Source: Fimbriimonas sp. (GTDB lineage Bacteria > Armatimonadota > Fimbriimonadia > Fimbriimonadales > Fimbriimonadaceae). Taken from it: a DNA stretch of 64,000 nucleotides. The position numbers and the translations under genes are program-made. Positions 9,507-17,599 of the stretch are shown here, one piece after another; position 1 is the stretch's first letter, and every line of letters starts with the position of its first letter. The stretch covers positions 56,328-120,327 of the forward strand of contig JARXAE010000009.1 of the NCBI GenBank assembly GCA_029866005.1, given 5' to 3'. Under the pieces are notes generated by a model. It saw nothing but the letters and a program-made list of their open reading frames with translations. It had not been told where the DNA came from and ran no database searches.

Positions 9507-9971
9507 ATGAAGACCGTTTTGGATGAGACAGATGTTCAGCTACTGAAGATTCTCCAGTCAGATGGGCGAATCACCAACGCAGATTTGGCGAAGGCGGTCG
9601 GTTTGTCGGCGCCTTCGGTGCTTCAACGGGTGCGTGGCTTAGAGGCTGCCGGAGTGATTAAGCAATACGTGACTCTGCTTGATGCCGAAAAGCTGAATCG
9701 GAAGCTAACCGCGATCGTCCACGTCTCCCTCGCCTTGCACGAGCAGCAGCCGATAGAGCGGTTTCGAAAGGCGGTGATGGATATTCCGGAGGTCACAGAA
9801 GTTTATAACGTGACCGGCGATTATGATTTCATTCTGAAGGTGCTCGCTCGAGATATGCGGCACTATGAGTCTATTGTTCGGGACAAGATCACTAAGATTC
9901 GGGGGATTCATCGGCTGAACACGAGCTTTGTTTTGGGGACGACGAAGTTTACGACCGAAGTGCCGTTTTGA
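9507..9971 (+). CDS. Lrp/AsnC family transcriptional regulator
   Basis: A full-length 154-residue Lrp/AsnC protein: an N-terminal winged helix-turn-helix (about residues 8-55, with DVQLLKILQSDGRITNADLAKAVGLS) and a C-terminal RAM ligand-binding domain (about 70-145, with VTGDYDFILKV). These regulators respond to amino acids. A CATAAT hexamer ends 11 nt before the ATG with no clear ribosome-binding site. It stands alone, so its targets cannot be inferred. Confidence 0.95.
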   Translation: MKTVLDETDVQLLKILQSDGRITNADLAKAVGLSAPSVLQRVRGLEAAGVIKQYVTLLDAEKLNRKLTAIVHVSLALHEQQPIERFRKAVMDIPEVTEVYNVTGDYDFILKVLARDMRHYESIVRDKITKIRGIHRLNTSFVLGTTKFTTEVPF

Positions 9972-10104
9972 CACTCTGCTACTACTGATCAAGGGGTGGG
10001 AAATTGGCGAGTGTGGCACCCGAGCCCTTCTGAAACTGCATTCCATTCGTTAAGCTAGAACGATACTACGACTTGTTTCATCTAAGCAGACAGTACTGTT
10101 GCAG

Positions 10105-10479
10105 TCACAAGGTTGAAGTGCTACAAGTGTCTTTCTGCAAGCGTAGGTCAACCAGAATCAGGCTAGCAATACAAACTGCCATGACCACCAAATTCCAGGA
10201 ACATTCGATAGACAGTACTCGATAGTGCTCTATTCGAGCCATCGTCACAGAGACGAGTATTGAAGAAACTGGCACCATCGCAAGAATCGAAAGCCTGTCC
10301 AGTGTTGTTTTCGTTGAACGTGGAACGAAATAGAAACAGCACATTGCAACTACCAACGGAAGCAAACTGCCGCGATACCAGTCGAGTTGGTTGTAAGACT
10401 TTGGCTCAGCGTAGCATAGCCACTCCACTAAGCGGGCAAGACAAAAGATAACCCCTGCCACTGATAATCGAAGTTTCAT
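10105..10479 (-). CDS. Membrane protein of unknown function
   Basis: A 124-residue protein with about four hydrophobic segments (roughly residues 3-20, 36-52, 62-82, 95-112). Its start directly follows the stop of the upstream membrane-protein gene (TAAATG), so it is the last gene of the four-gene operon that begins with the Cys-rich protein. No family recognised. Confidence 0.6.
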   Translation of the reverse strand: MKLRLSVAGVIFCLARLVEWLCYAEPKSYNQLDWYRGSLLPLVVAMCCFYFVPRSTKTTLDRLSILAMVPVSSILVSVTMARIEHYRVLSIECSWNLVVMAVCIASLILVDLRLQKDTCSTSTL

Positions 10480-10884
10480 TTATAACCGTTTGAAGACATT
10501 GGGATTGGAGCTAATCAGGATCGCACACAAAGCGCAAAAAAAGATTTTTAGGGTTTGACGAACAAAGTCCCAACTTGGCTGAGATCCGGACATTAGCTCA
10601 AGTGTCCCAAACCCGAATCCAACTACCCCTGCCCAAGCCAATGAATGCAACACGGCTCCTCGCCAAGAAAATGGACTACTTCGCGTAGCTAAGATGTAGC
10701 AGTAGCCAGCAAGTCCGTAGCCGAGTGCGTTCAGAAGCTGAAACCACGTTGGCTTGGGCAACGATCCCTGACCCGCAATCCACATAAGAAGGTAACCGAG
10801 ATACACTCCGACGACGAAACCCAGAGTCCTCCTGAATATCGAGACTTCGGGCGCCGAAGCTCGAGGTTTATTCTGATTCATCAT
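10480..10884 (-). CDS. Membrane protein of unknown function
   Basis: A 134-residue protein with four predicted membrane segments (about 22-40, 48-66, 76-96, 108-126) and a polar N-terminus. The start (two adjacent ATGs; the first is used here) overlaps the 3' end of the pseudopilin gene by 17 bases, and the stop touches the next start. It is therefore tightly co-translated in the Cys-rich/pseudopilin operon. No family recognised; the size and topology would suit a small redox-associated or chaperone-like membrane protein, but there is no motif evidence. Confidence 0.65.
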   Translation of the reverse strand: MMNQNKPRASAPEVSIFRRTLGFVVGVYLGYLLMWIAGQGSLPKPTWFQLLNALGYGLAGYCYILATRSSPFSWRGAVLHSLAWAGVVGFGFGTLELMSGSQPSWDFVRQTLKIFFCALCAILISSNPNVFKRL

Positions 10885-11509
10885 AAAAGAGGTCCTCTGG
10901 AAAAATTGCTAACTGATGCGGCTCTGCTTTAGCAGGGCGTTGCACCAGAGAACCCGAAACTACTGATCCATCGAATCGCAACCTAAGAAATCTAGGGCTA
11001 TATATTTCAAACGCTTGATTCCACGGAACATCATTTTGTTGCTGGGGAGGGGAGGCCTGGAAAACAGCCCATCCGCCCTGTCTCCGCTGCTGAAGATTAT
11101 TGAGCAACAAACTACCAATGTATGCTGGTGCGGTCAACAATGAATCCTTGTAAGGTGTAATTCCTTGAGAGGATTCAAAATCGTAGGATTTGCGATGGTT
11201 CATGCAACCTTCCACAAATGGATCGAATTTTGAGTCAAGCAACGCTGGCGAAAGCAACCCAGTCCGGACGAGTGGTTCAGACTGAAAGCTCAACTTGTCT
11301 GTAGTCTCCGGAGCGTATATCTCCCTAGCTTGACCCAACTGGCGCAAGGATGCTATGTGACTGGTGTTGTAGGCGCGCAACTTTGCTCGCCCAACAACGG
11401 GGAAAAGGATTGACGCAGTGATCGCAATTATTGCGATCACTGTGAGCAATTCCAGAAGCGTGAATCCCTTACGCTTATTCGGAGTCACCTGCGAAGTGGT
11501 TGTACACAT
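10868..11509 (-). CDS. Pseudopilin-like protein with prepilin N-terminal methylation signal
   Basis: The 213-residue protein has a classic type III signal: a short basic leader (KRKG) followed by FTLLELLTVIAIIAI and a hydrophobic helix to about residue 40, so it should be cleaved by prepilin peptidase and assembled by a type II secretion/type IV pilus machine. Residues after the helix (NTSHIASLRQLGQARE) resemble those of the many Planctomycete and Armatimonadota pseudopilins. It begins 8 nt after the Cys-rich gene and overlaps the next gene by 17 bases. No pilus assembly genes are in the window. Confidence 0.85.
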   Translation of the reverse strand: MCTTTSQVTPNKRKGFTLLELLTVIAIIAITASILFPVVGRAKLRAYNTSHIASLRQLGQAREIYAPETTDKLSFQSEPLVRTGLLSPALLDSKFDPFVEGCMNHRKSYDFESSQGITPYKDSLLTAPAYIGSLLLNNLQQRRQGGWAVFQASPPQQQNDVPWNQAFEIYSPRFLRLRFDGSVVSGSLVQRPAKAEPHQLAIFPEDLFYDESE

Positions 11510-11517
11510 TCAAACAA

Positions 11518-11832
11518 TCAAAGTGTGCATGTGCTCGGAGGACAGGTACCCGATGCTATTGTGTTACAACACGCCCCAGATCTAGTCCAAGCTGTGCACA
11601 AGTGCCTCGTACCACCTGTGTAGAACTTGTCCAAGCGCGTCCTGGTTACAGCGTAATTCTTGTTGAGGAACCATGGTGATCCGTCATCGCACGCTGATCC
11701 CCCACCTTTGGATTCACACCCGGTTTCGGTGGTTTGGTTTTCGGTGAGGTAGTTGCCACAGGGTCCAGCCAAAGGATCGATTTTCTCAATCCATGAAACT
11801 GCGGCGGTGGCGAAGGTGATTGCGGACACCAT
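11518..11832 (-). CDS. Exported small Cys-rich protein, start uncertain
   Basis: From the ATG at 11832 the protein has 104 residues, eight of them Cys (GPC, TGC, SAC, LC, ACC, TC, TC), with a Thr/Ser/Gly-rich C-terminal half. The frame stays open upstream to a TAG near 11890, and those codons read FRRFGVLALMVSAITFATAAV across the ATG, a far better signal peptide than the ATG form alone. No ATG, GTG or TTG exists there, so a rare start (ATT or ATA) may be used. It leads a four-gene operon with a pseudopilin and two membrane proteins. Function unknown; a disulfide-bonded secreted or surface product is likely. Confidence 0.55.
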   Translation of the reverse strand: MVSAITFATAAVSWIEKIDPLAGPCGNYLTENQTTETGCESKGGGSACDDGSPWFLNKNYAVTRTRLDKFYTGGTRHLCTAWTRSGACCNTIASGTCPPSTCTL

Positions 11833-12083
11833 GAGGGCGAGGACACCGAAGCGTCTAAAGGTCTGTTGCGAAATGGCTGACTTTATAACACTCCGATTCT
11901 ACGACAAGTTCAGACAAATTTGGTATACCAGGCGATTATTGTGTGAACATTCGAAATTTTTCCATCGGTTAAGGTCAACCTCGGTACTTGATCCCCAGAA
12001 AGCACCTACCTGCTGTCCCTGGGTTGTACGCAGAGGAACAAGGGAAATCATGCTTAGCACCTGCCAGATGTTGCTCTTGTACG
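11833..12083. other. Intergenic region upstream of the Cys-rich operon
   Basis: Includes the possible N-terminal extension of the Cys-rich gene (to about 11889) and then about 190 bases that must hold its promoter. A perfect 10-base palindrome TGGTATACCA lies at 11921-11930 and contains an extended -10-like TGGTATACC on the minus strand, but no convincing -35 was seen. A plus-strand frame at 11753-12103 has no recognisable protein features and is treated as chance. Confidence 0.4.
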
Positions 12084-12084
12084 A

Positions 12085-12115
12085 AAAAGCCCTTGCTCGA
12101 TGAGCAAGGGCTTTT
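12085..12115 (-). terminator. Intrinsic terminator after rplI
   Basis: A perfect 14-bp inverted repeat (AAAAGCCCTTGCTC / GAGCAAGGGCTTTT) with a 3-base loop. T-runs flank it in both orientations, so it can stop transcription from either side; rplI ends 21 bases away on the minus strand. Confidence 0.9.
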
Positions 12116-12136
12116 AAGGTATTGAGAAGACGAGGC

Positions 12137-12616
12137 TTAGGCTTCGACTTCTTCGGCTACTGCTAGAGCTGGGTCGAAGACGTTGACGTTGACGTTGGCG
12201 TGGACCGACATGTGGAGGTCCAGTTCTACGGTGTAGTTCCCTAGTCGCTTGATGGCGTCGTGGAGAGCGATTTGCTTCTTTTCGAGTTCGACTCCGAGTT
12301 GGGCTTTGATCGCCTCGCCGATCATGGCGGAGGTGACGGCACCGTTGAGTCGGACGCCGTCGGCACCGAGCTTGGCTTCGATCTTAACGGTTTGACCGTC
12401 GATCTTGGTCTTGAGGGCATCGGCACCTGCTTTCAGGGCAGCGGTCTTCTCGGCCATTCGCTCGTTTCGCTTCTCAAGCGCACCGACTTGTGCTCGGTTC
12501 GCAATGATCGCGAGTCCGCGTGGGAAGAGGTAGTTGCGGGCATAGCCGTCTGCAACGGTCACAACGGATCCGGCTTTGCCAACCTTTGGCACGGTTTGAT
12601 TCAGGATTACCTTCAT
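12137..12616 (-). CDS. rplI: 50S ribosomal protein L9
   Basis: A 159-residue L9: N-terminal MKVILNQTVPKVGKAG and the signature GYARNYLFPRGLA, a long connecting helix (about 42-75) and the C-terminal rRNA-binding domain. GGAG lies upstream of the ATG. L9 binds domain V of 23S rRNA at the L1 stalk base. The usual neighbours rpsF, ssb and rpsR are not seen here. A strong terminator follows. Confidence 0.97.
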   Translation of the reverse strand: MKVILNQTVPKVGKAGSVVTVADGYARNYLFPRGLAIIANRAQVGALEKRNERMAEKTAALKAGADALKTKIDGQTVKIEAKLGADGVRLNGAVTSAMIGEAIKAQLGVELEKKQIALHDAIKRLGNYTVELDLHMSVHANVNVNVFDPALAVAEEVEA

Positions 12617-12654
12617 CTTCTAAAATTTCTCCAGCGTGGTTCCCTCTCTCGCGA

Positions 12655-14094
12655 TCAGCGCACAACGCCGAACCCGATCATGGGTGAATTGTCTTTGAAC
12701 ATTTTGTTGACCCCGATCCAGCCGATCACTCCTTTGCCAACATCGTAGCGCATTCGGAGGTCGAACCGAGGGTCGTTTAGACTGAAAACGTCAGCCCGTA
12801 ACGATGCTCTCGAACCAAGAAGATAATCTACCCCAAAACCGGGCTTGGATGCAAATATCCCGTACCGCAGGCTCAAATTGTCGTCGATCTTCTTGCTCTG
12901 CTGGGCGATGAACTGGTTGGACTCGAAGGCATTCCAGAGTCCAAGCTGAAAGCTATCTCCATTGGAGGAAGGGAAAATAGCCGTGAAGTCCGTCCGAAGA
13001 AAACTCGGGTCGGATTCTTGAATCAAGTCGAACCGGGTCTGCATGTTACTGAATGAAGTGGTTGGGCTCTTCGTAAGGACTTCGGTGACCTTTTTGACAC
13101 TACCCTTGACGTCGGTCGTGATCCCTTTGATCTCGTCGGCAATCTCATTTGCCTTGGTCATCAGTTCGCTGATCTTGCGGCTGATCTCGGGGCCGTCAAC
13201 GGACATCTTCTCAACATTGGCAGCAATGGCCTCGCCGTTCTTCGCCATTTTCGCGCCACTTTCGGTCATTGCCGTGATGTTCGCAGCGCTGCCCTTGAGT
13301 GAGGCCCGGAGATCAGGGTCTGCGACGAGGGCATTGATCTCTGTCATCAACTTGTCACCCTTTTCGGTGGCGGACTTCAGATTAGCCATGGTCGCGGTCA
13401 AATCACCTTGGATTTTCCCGCTCTTCGCCATCACATACAACTCCTTGGTGAGGCTGTTGATGTTTTGCATCCCATCGCGCATGGCAACCAAGGTTTTGGT
13501 TAGGTTTTCCTGATTCGAGCTAATGACGTTATTGAAACTACCGGCGGTTTTGCCAAATTCTCCCATCGTCGCATTGGTGGTGGACATCAGTTTTTTGAGT
13601 CCTCCGGTGAGTTCGGGGTCTTCAAGCAGCTTGCGGAAGGCGGCCATGGTTTTGGTCAGCTCTTCCACCGTCGCCGGAGCGTTGGGTAGGATGCCGTCAA
13701 GAGCTCCTGCCTTACCTCCGGGAATGGTCGCTCCAGGCATGAGATTGCCGGCGATAACTTTGGGTGGGTTAAGCAGAATAACCTGTTCGCCGAGGCCCAC
13801 GAGGCTAGAAGGGAGAAGTAGCTTGGAGCCGGTTGGGATGCCCACTCCTGGCTTGATGGCGAGGGTAGCTTTAGCTTCGGTCGGGCTTGCCAACTCAACG
13901 CTCGTGACCAGACCAACATTGACTCCAGCAAGAAGGACTCGGGTTCCGGCTGTGATACCGCCCGCATCAGGAAAGGATGCGTAATAGGTTTGGTATTTGG
14001 GTCCAAAAAGGTTCTTACCCAGGAATGCGTAGCTTCCCAGCAGCATTGCCGCGAAGATGACGACGAGCCCACCAACCTTCGCTGCATTCCCCAT
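12655..14094 (-). CDS. MCE/MlaD domain protein with beta-rich C-terminus
   Basis: The 479-residue protein starts at 14094, where an N-terminal membrane anchor (residues 8-28) is followed by a single MCE domain (about 33-112, with FPDAGGITAGTRVLLAGVNVG and LVGLGEQVILL). Residues 130-385 are amphipathic helices rich in Ala/Met/Lys, as in MCE proteins that form a helical tunnel. The last 90 residues alternate in short strands (FQLGLWNAF, LSLRYGIF, LRADVFSL, FDLRMRYDVGKG), ending in Arg, an outer-membrane-like beta tail. Such proteins carry lipids between inner and outer membranes with MlaE/MlaF, whose genes are not in this window. Confidence 0.85.
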   Translation of the reverse strand: MGNAAKVGGLVVIFAAMLLGSYAFLGKNLFGPKYQTYYASFPDAGGITAGTRVLLAGVNVGLVTSVELASPTEAKATLAIKPGVGIPTGSKLLLPSSLVGLGEQVILLNPPKVIAGNLMPGATIPGGKAGALDGILPNAPATVEELTKTMAAFRKLLEDPELTGGLKKLMSTTNATMGEFGKTAGSFNNVISSNQENLTKTLVAMRDGMQNINSLTKELYVMAKSGKIQGDLTATMANLKSATEKGDKLMTEINALVADPDLRASLKGSAANITAMTESGAKMAKNGEAIAANVEKMSVDGPEISRKISELMTKANEIADEIKGITTDVKGSVKKVTEVLTKSPTTSFSNMQTRFDLIQESDPSFLRTDFTAIFPSSNGDSFQLGLWNAFESNQFIAQQSKKIDDNLSLRYGIFASKPGFGVDYLLGSRASLRADVFSLNDPRFDLRMRYDVGKGVIGWIGVNKMFKDNSPMIGFGVVR

Positions 14095-14146
14095 ACCTCG
14101 TATTTTAGCCGGGATTCTTCTGGATTGGTTCTCGTAGAAGTTATTG

Positions 14147-14605
14147 ATGGCAATTTTGGAGCATCGATACACAGCGGATGTAGTTTGGAATGGCGGGCGA
14201 GATGGGTCAGGATCGATCACTCCAGGACCGAGCGGAAACGGATTTCCAATCAATGTTCCGCCCGAGTTTGGTGGTGAAGGTGGGCACCTGAATCCCGAAG
14301 AACTTCTGACCTCAGCCATCGCTGGCTGCTACTCGATTACCTACGGAATCGTTGTTGCGAACCGCCGATTGCCAATAGTGGGCTTTGAGGCTAAGGCAGA
14401 GGGTGTTGTTGAGCAAAATGGAGCGGCGTTCAAGTACCGCGAGATTGTGATTCGACCATCAATCACCCTGGCGTCGGATGCCACAGACGACCAGTTGAAA
14501 ATCGCAGAGGACATGGCGCATAAGTGCGACGCGTATTGCATTGTCACAAATGCAGTTCGTGCTTCAGTGAACGTCACGATTGAGCCGACCGTTGTGCGAG
14601 CCTAG
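14147..14605 (+). CDS. OsmC/Ohr family protein
   Basis: A 152-residue OsmC-family protein. The two redox cysteines are present: one in the LLTSAIAGCYSI motif and one in the C-terminal AHKCDAYCIVTNA segment. Family members reduce organic hydroperoxides using this Cys pair. The ATG at 14147 is preferred to a TTG just before it; AGAAG sits 6 nt upstream. It precedes tpiA by about 20 bases and may be co-transcribed. Confidence 0.9.
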   Translation: MAILEHRYTADVVWNGGRDGSGSITPGPSGNGFPINVPPEFGGEGGHLNPEELLTSAIAGCYSITYGIVVANRRLPIVGFEAKAEGVVEQNGAAFKYREIVIRPSITLASDATDDQLKIAEDMAHKCDAYCIVTNAVRASVNVTIEPTVVRA

Positions 14606-14626
14606 GCGGGTACAACCTTTGGTTAG

Positions 14627-15403
14627 ATGCGAAAGAAAATTGTTGTTGGCAACTGGAAAATGAACTTGATGGCCGCCGAAGCGGCCACTCGTGCCTCCGA
14701 ACTCGCCAAGCTTGTCGGGTTTGAGGATGCGGTCGAAATCGGAATCTGCCCGGCGTTTCTTTCCCTTGCCGGGGTTTCGCTAGTCCTGCGCGAGTCAGTT
14801 ATTGGCGTTGGCGCCCAAGACGTGTTCTGGAAAACAAACGGAGCATTTACAGGCTTCGTCTCCGCAGAGATGGTTGTCGATGCGGGTTGCCGGTACGCGG
14901 TCATCGGTCACTCCGAGCGGCGCGGACGATTTGGGAAGTTGGAAGTCGACGAGTCCACGCTTCCCTTCTTCGGCGAGACGGACGAGACCGTCAATCTGAA
15001 ACTCAAAGCATCTCTCGAAGCCGGCTTGGTGCCCATTGTTTGCGTCGGTGAGTCGTTGGCAGAACGCGAAGCAGGCCAGACGGACGCGGTGATTGCAGCA
15101 CAAATCGCGGGGGCTTTGGCAGGAGTAGCCGATTTATCCACTTTGGTCATTGCTTATGAGCCGGTTTGGGCAATTGGGACAGGCAAGGTTTGCGACTCAG
15201 AGGAAGCTAACCGCGTTTGTGGCTTTATCCGCTCTCAGATTCCATCTGAGTATCGCGAGTCCATCCGAATCCAGTACGGAGGGAGTGTCAACCCAGGTAA
15301 TGCTGCAGAGCTCTTCTCACAACCCGAGATTGACGGCGGACTTGTTGGCGGAGCCTCACTCAAGCCTGAAGACTTCATTCAGGTCATCAACGCGGCAAGG
15401 TAA
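14627..15403 (+). CDS. tpiA: Triose-phosphate isomerase
   Basis: A 258-residue TIM: N-terminal VVGNWKMN with the catalytic Asn/Lys, catalytic His in VIGHSERR, catalytic Glu in AYEPVWAIGTGK, phosphate loop IQYGGSVNPGN and GALVGG-like GGLVGGAS at the C-terminus. It interconverts dihydroxyacetone phosphate and glyceraldehyde-3-phosphate in the cytoplasm. The stop overlaps queD as TAATG. The usual gapA/pgk neighbours are absent. Confidence 0.98.
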   Translation: MRKKIVVGNWKMNLMAAEAATRASELAKLVGFEDAVEIGICPAFLSLAGVSLVLRESVIGVGAQDVFWKTNGAFTGFVSAEMVVDAGCRYAVIGHSERRGRFGKLEVDESTLPFFGETDETVNLKLKASLEAGLVPIVCVGESLAEREAGQTDAVIAAQIAGALAGVADLSTLVIAYEPVWAIGTGKVCDSEEANRVCGFIRSQIPSEYRESIRIQYGGSVNPGNAAELFSQPEIDGGLVGGASLKPEDFIQVINAAR

Positions 15404-15858
15404 TGGGCCGTTATCGCGTTTGCAAGTCGTTCACGGTGGAGTCTGGGCACATGCTCTCAAAGCACCCAGGTTCTTGCCGTTATCCGCATGGACACACCCG
15501 GGTTATTGAAGTCGTGCTGTCAGCCGAAGAGCTTGACGGGAACGACATGGTCGTCGACTTTAAGGCGATCAAGTTGCTGTGCCAAGAGCACGTTGAGCGG
15601 TACGACCATCGAACGGCCCTCAACTCCGCTGATCCTCTTTTGCCCGCGATGCAGAGTGTTCACCCAGATTCGGTCTTGGTGTTTGAAGACACTGACCCAA
15701 CAACCGAAGTCATTGCTCGCGAGATTTTTGATTTCGTAACATCGGCTCTCTCAGCCGGGTTCGAGCGAGACGGCTACCTTATCGCTGCAGGCAGAGTTTT
15801 GCTTGAGAGAATTCGAGTTACCGAGACTCCCTCAAGCTGGGCTGAGTACCGAATTTAG
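15403..15858 (+). CDS. queD: 6-carboxytetrahydropterin synthase / 6-pyruvoyl tetrahydropterin synthase family
   Basis: The 151-residue protein has the zinc-binding histidines (SGHML near residue 16 and HGH at 30-32) and the catalytic Cys in CRYPHGH, followed by VVDFKAIK and a C-terminal RIRVTETPSSWAEY, the substrate-binding Glu motif. QueD makes 6-carboxytetrahydropterin for queuosine; queA, a later enzyme of that pathway, is elsewhere in the window (35047-36060). It is coupled to tpiA by TAATG and its 3' end overlaps the convergent gene by 4 bases. Confidence 0.9.
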   Translation: MGRYRVCKSFTVESGHMLSKHPGSCRYPHGHTRVIEVVLSAEELDGNDMVVDFKAIKLLCQEHVERYDHRTALNSADPLLPAMQSVHPDSVLVFEDTDPTTEVIAREIFDFVTSALSAGFERDGYLIAAGRVLLERIRVTETPSSWAEYRI

Positions 15859-17492
15859 GCCGCGAGTTTGAGTTCTTGACGAAGGGCAGAGATGACCCGC
15901 TCGCGGGCCTCCTGTCCACCTTTGGCGATTTGGCCAAAGACCCAGAAGGCAAAGTCCATATCGCTGGCTCCGTTGAGGAGATCGACTTCCTGACCATCAA
16001 CCACCGCTGAGTTCATAGGAGCAATTTCGGTTTCCAATGGAACAAAAAGTGAGACGCCTTCGGGGATCGCGGTCATGTTCATGAAGTCGGAGTGGTCATT
16101 AAGCTTCCACTTCGCGAGGAATTTGGCGAGGTTGTCCTGAATCGACTTTTCGTAGTCGAGATTCAGCGCTCCGAAGGTCTGCGATCCTTCGTGATAGAGC
16201 CAGGCTCCATCGACGATCCAGTTACTGAAACCAGCCATTCGGGCACGGATCGCGTAGTCATCATCTTCAAGGTTTCCGAGGCCATAGATGGGGTCAAAGC
16301 CGCCGATCGCGTCGAGACAGCGTTCGGGCATTACGAAACAGAGGCCGCGAATCTGGACCCACTCGGTTGCGCTCGACTTGTGCTCGCCAAGGAACTTATT
16401 CGCTTCGCGCATCATCTCGACGATGTTGGTGAATGCCGGCAGTCCGGCGTGTTGCTTGCCGTTGACTCGATTCGAGACAACCCCGACGAGACCAGGGTTC
16501 TTTTCAGCTTTCTGAAGCTGAGTAAACGCATGCATGAGTTCAGGCATACAGCCGAGCGCAGGGAAAACATCGTCGTTTGTGACACCGTAGGCATCGAAAC
16601 CGCCCTTCTGACGAAGGAAAGCAAGACCAGCATTTGCACCTTGACCGTAGCCCAGGTTGTACGGTTGCTCAATCAGGTGAACCATGCCACCCATTTGTGC
16701 AGCAAAGTCCTGCCAAAGCCCCTTGTGCTCTTGATTCGTGCCGTTTAGGACGACGGCGAATTCAACTTCGCCAGGGTAGTAGGTTACAAACGATGAGATG
16801 CACTCTTTGCCCATTCCAAAGTTGTTGACGGTTGGCATCGAAAAGCCAACTTTTGGCCACTTGGGTAACTCGCCATCGCCGATGACGGCGACGATGAACC
16901 AGCCCATTGGATCGAGACCTTCGTAAAGGCGACCAGGCAGTTCAGTTTTCTGGGACAAGAAGCGAACTTGGCGTTCAGGAAAGTGTTTCTGGATCAGTTC
17001 TGCAAACTCTTCAGCCGTCCATTCGATCGTATGATATGGGTTACTGGGCTTGTCGCCTAACTTGGCATTCGGATCGTACAGGAGCCGATTTGGGGTGCTA
17101 ATGACAATACGTCCAGTGCACGCCTTGACCGCCTCAAGAAACTTTTCGGGATCAGGAAGGTGCTCAATCGTCTCGAAGGAGACGACCATATCAGCCTGAC
17201 TGTAATCGTATTCGCAGACATCACCCGTGACGAATTCGGCTCCGGCATAAACTGAGCCGGCATACTTCGTGGCTTCTTCTGAAAGATCAACTCCAGTCGC
17301 CTTGGTTGCGAACAGGGAGGCGTAATCGGTTCCGTAGCCTTCACCGCAGGCGGCATCGATGACTTTTGCGTCCTCGTACCATGGGCGGAAAAAGAGGTAC
17401 CGCTGGAAGTGGGTTGCTTGGGTCGCGTAGTCACTAACGAACGGAATCATTCGCTCGCCGGTCCAAGCCAGTGTCGGTGAAGAATTGCTCAT
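15855..17492 (-). CDS. SAM methyltransferase fused to family 2 glycosyltransferase
   Basis: A 545-residue two-domain protein. Residues about 1-190 form a class I methyltransferase (glycine loop VIDAACGEGYGTD, acidic VDLSEEA, DMVVSFETIEHLPDPE). Residues about 245-470 form a GT-A glycosyltransferase (FAVVLNG, NLGYGQGANAGLAF, a NDDVFPA acidic motif and NLEDDDYAIRARMAG). AAAGAG lies before the ATG at 17492; a longer upstream frame is disfavoured. The fusion suggests making and methylating surface glycans. It is divergent from the nucleotidyltransferase gene. Confidence 0.85.
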   Translation of the reverse strand: MSNSSPTLAWTGERMIPFVSDYATQATHFQRYLFFRPWYEDAKVIDAACGEGYGTDYASLFATKATGVDLSEEATKYAGSVYAGAEFVTGDVCEYDYSQADMVVSFETIEHLPDPEKFLEAVKACTGRIVISTPNRLLYDPNAKLGDKPSNPYHTIEWTAEEFAELIQKHFPERQVRFLSQKTELPGRLYEGLDPMGWFIVAVIGDGELPKWPKVGFSMPTVNNFGMGKECISSFVTYYPGEVEFAVVLNGTNQEHKGLWQDFAAQMGGMVHLIEQPYNLGYGQGANAGLAFLRQKGGFDAYGVTNDDVFPALGCMPELMHAFTQLQKAEKNPGLVGVVSNRVNGKQHAGLPAFTNIVEMMREANKFLGEHKSSATEWVQIRGLCFVMPERCLDAIGGFDPIYGLGNLEDDDYAIRARMAGFSNWIVDGAWLYHEGSQTFGALNLDYEKSIQDNLAKFLAKWKLNDHSDFMNMTAIPEGVSLFVPLETEIAPMNSAVVDGQEVDLLNGASDMDFAFWVFGQIAKGGQEARERVISALRQELKLAA

Positions 17493-17599
17493 GGCACTCT
17501 TTGTGTCGGCAAGTTTGCAAAGAACTCTAGGTTTTGTCATGGATATGTCGTGAACGATGTTCCTTTTCGGGTGCCAGACCGTATCTTGTATTTGAAAGC

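Noticed and set aside
11753..12103. A 116-codon plus-strand frame
   Set aside because: It overlaps the Cys-rich gene on the other strand and runs into the rplI terminator hairpin, and has no protein features.
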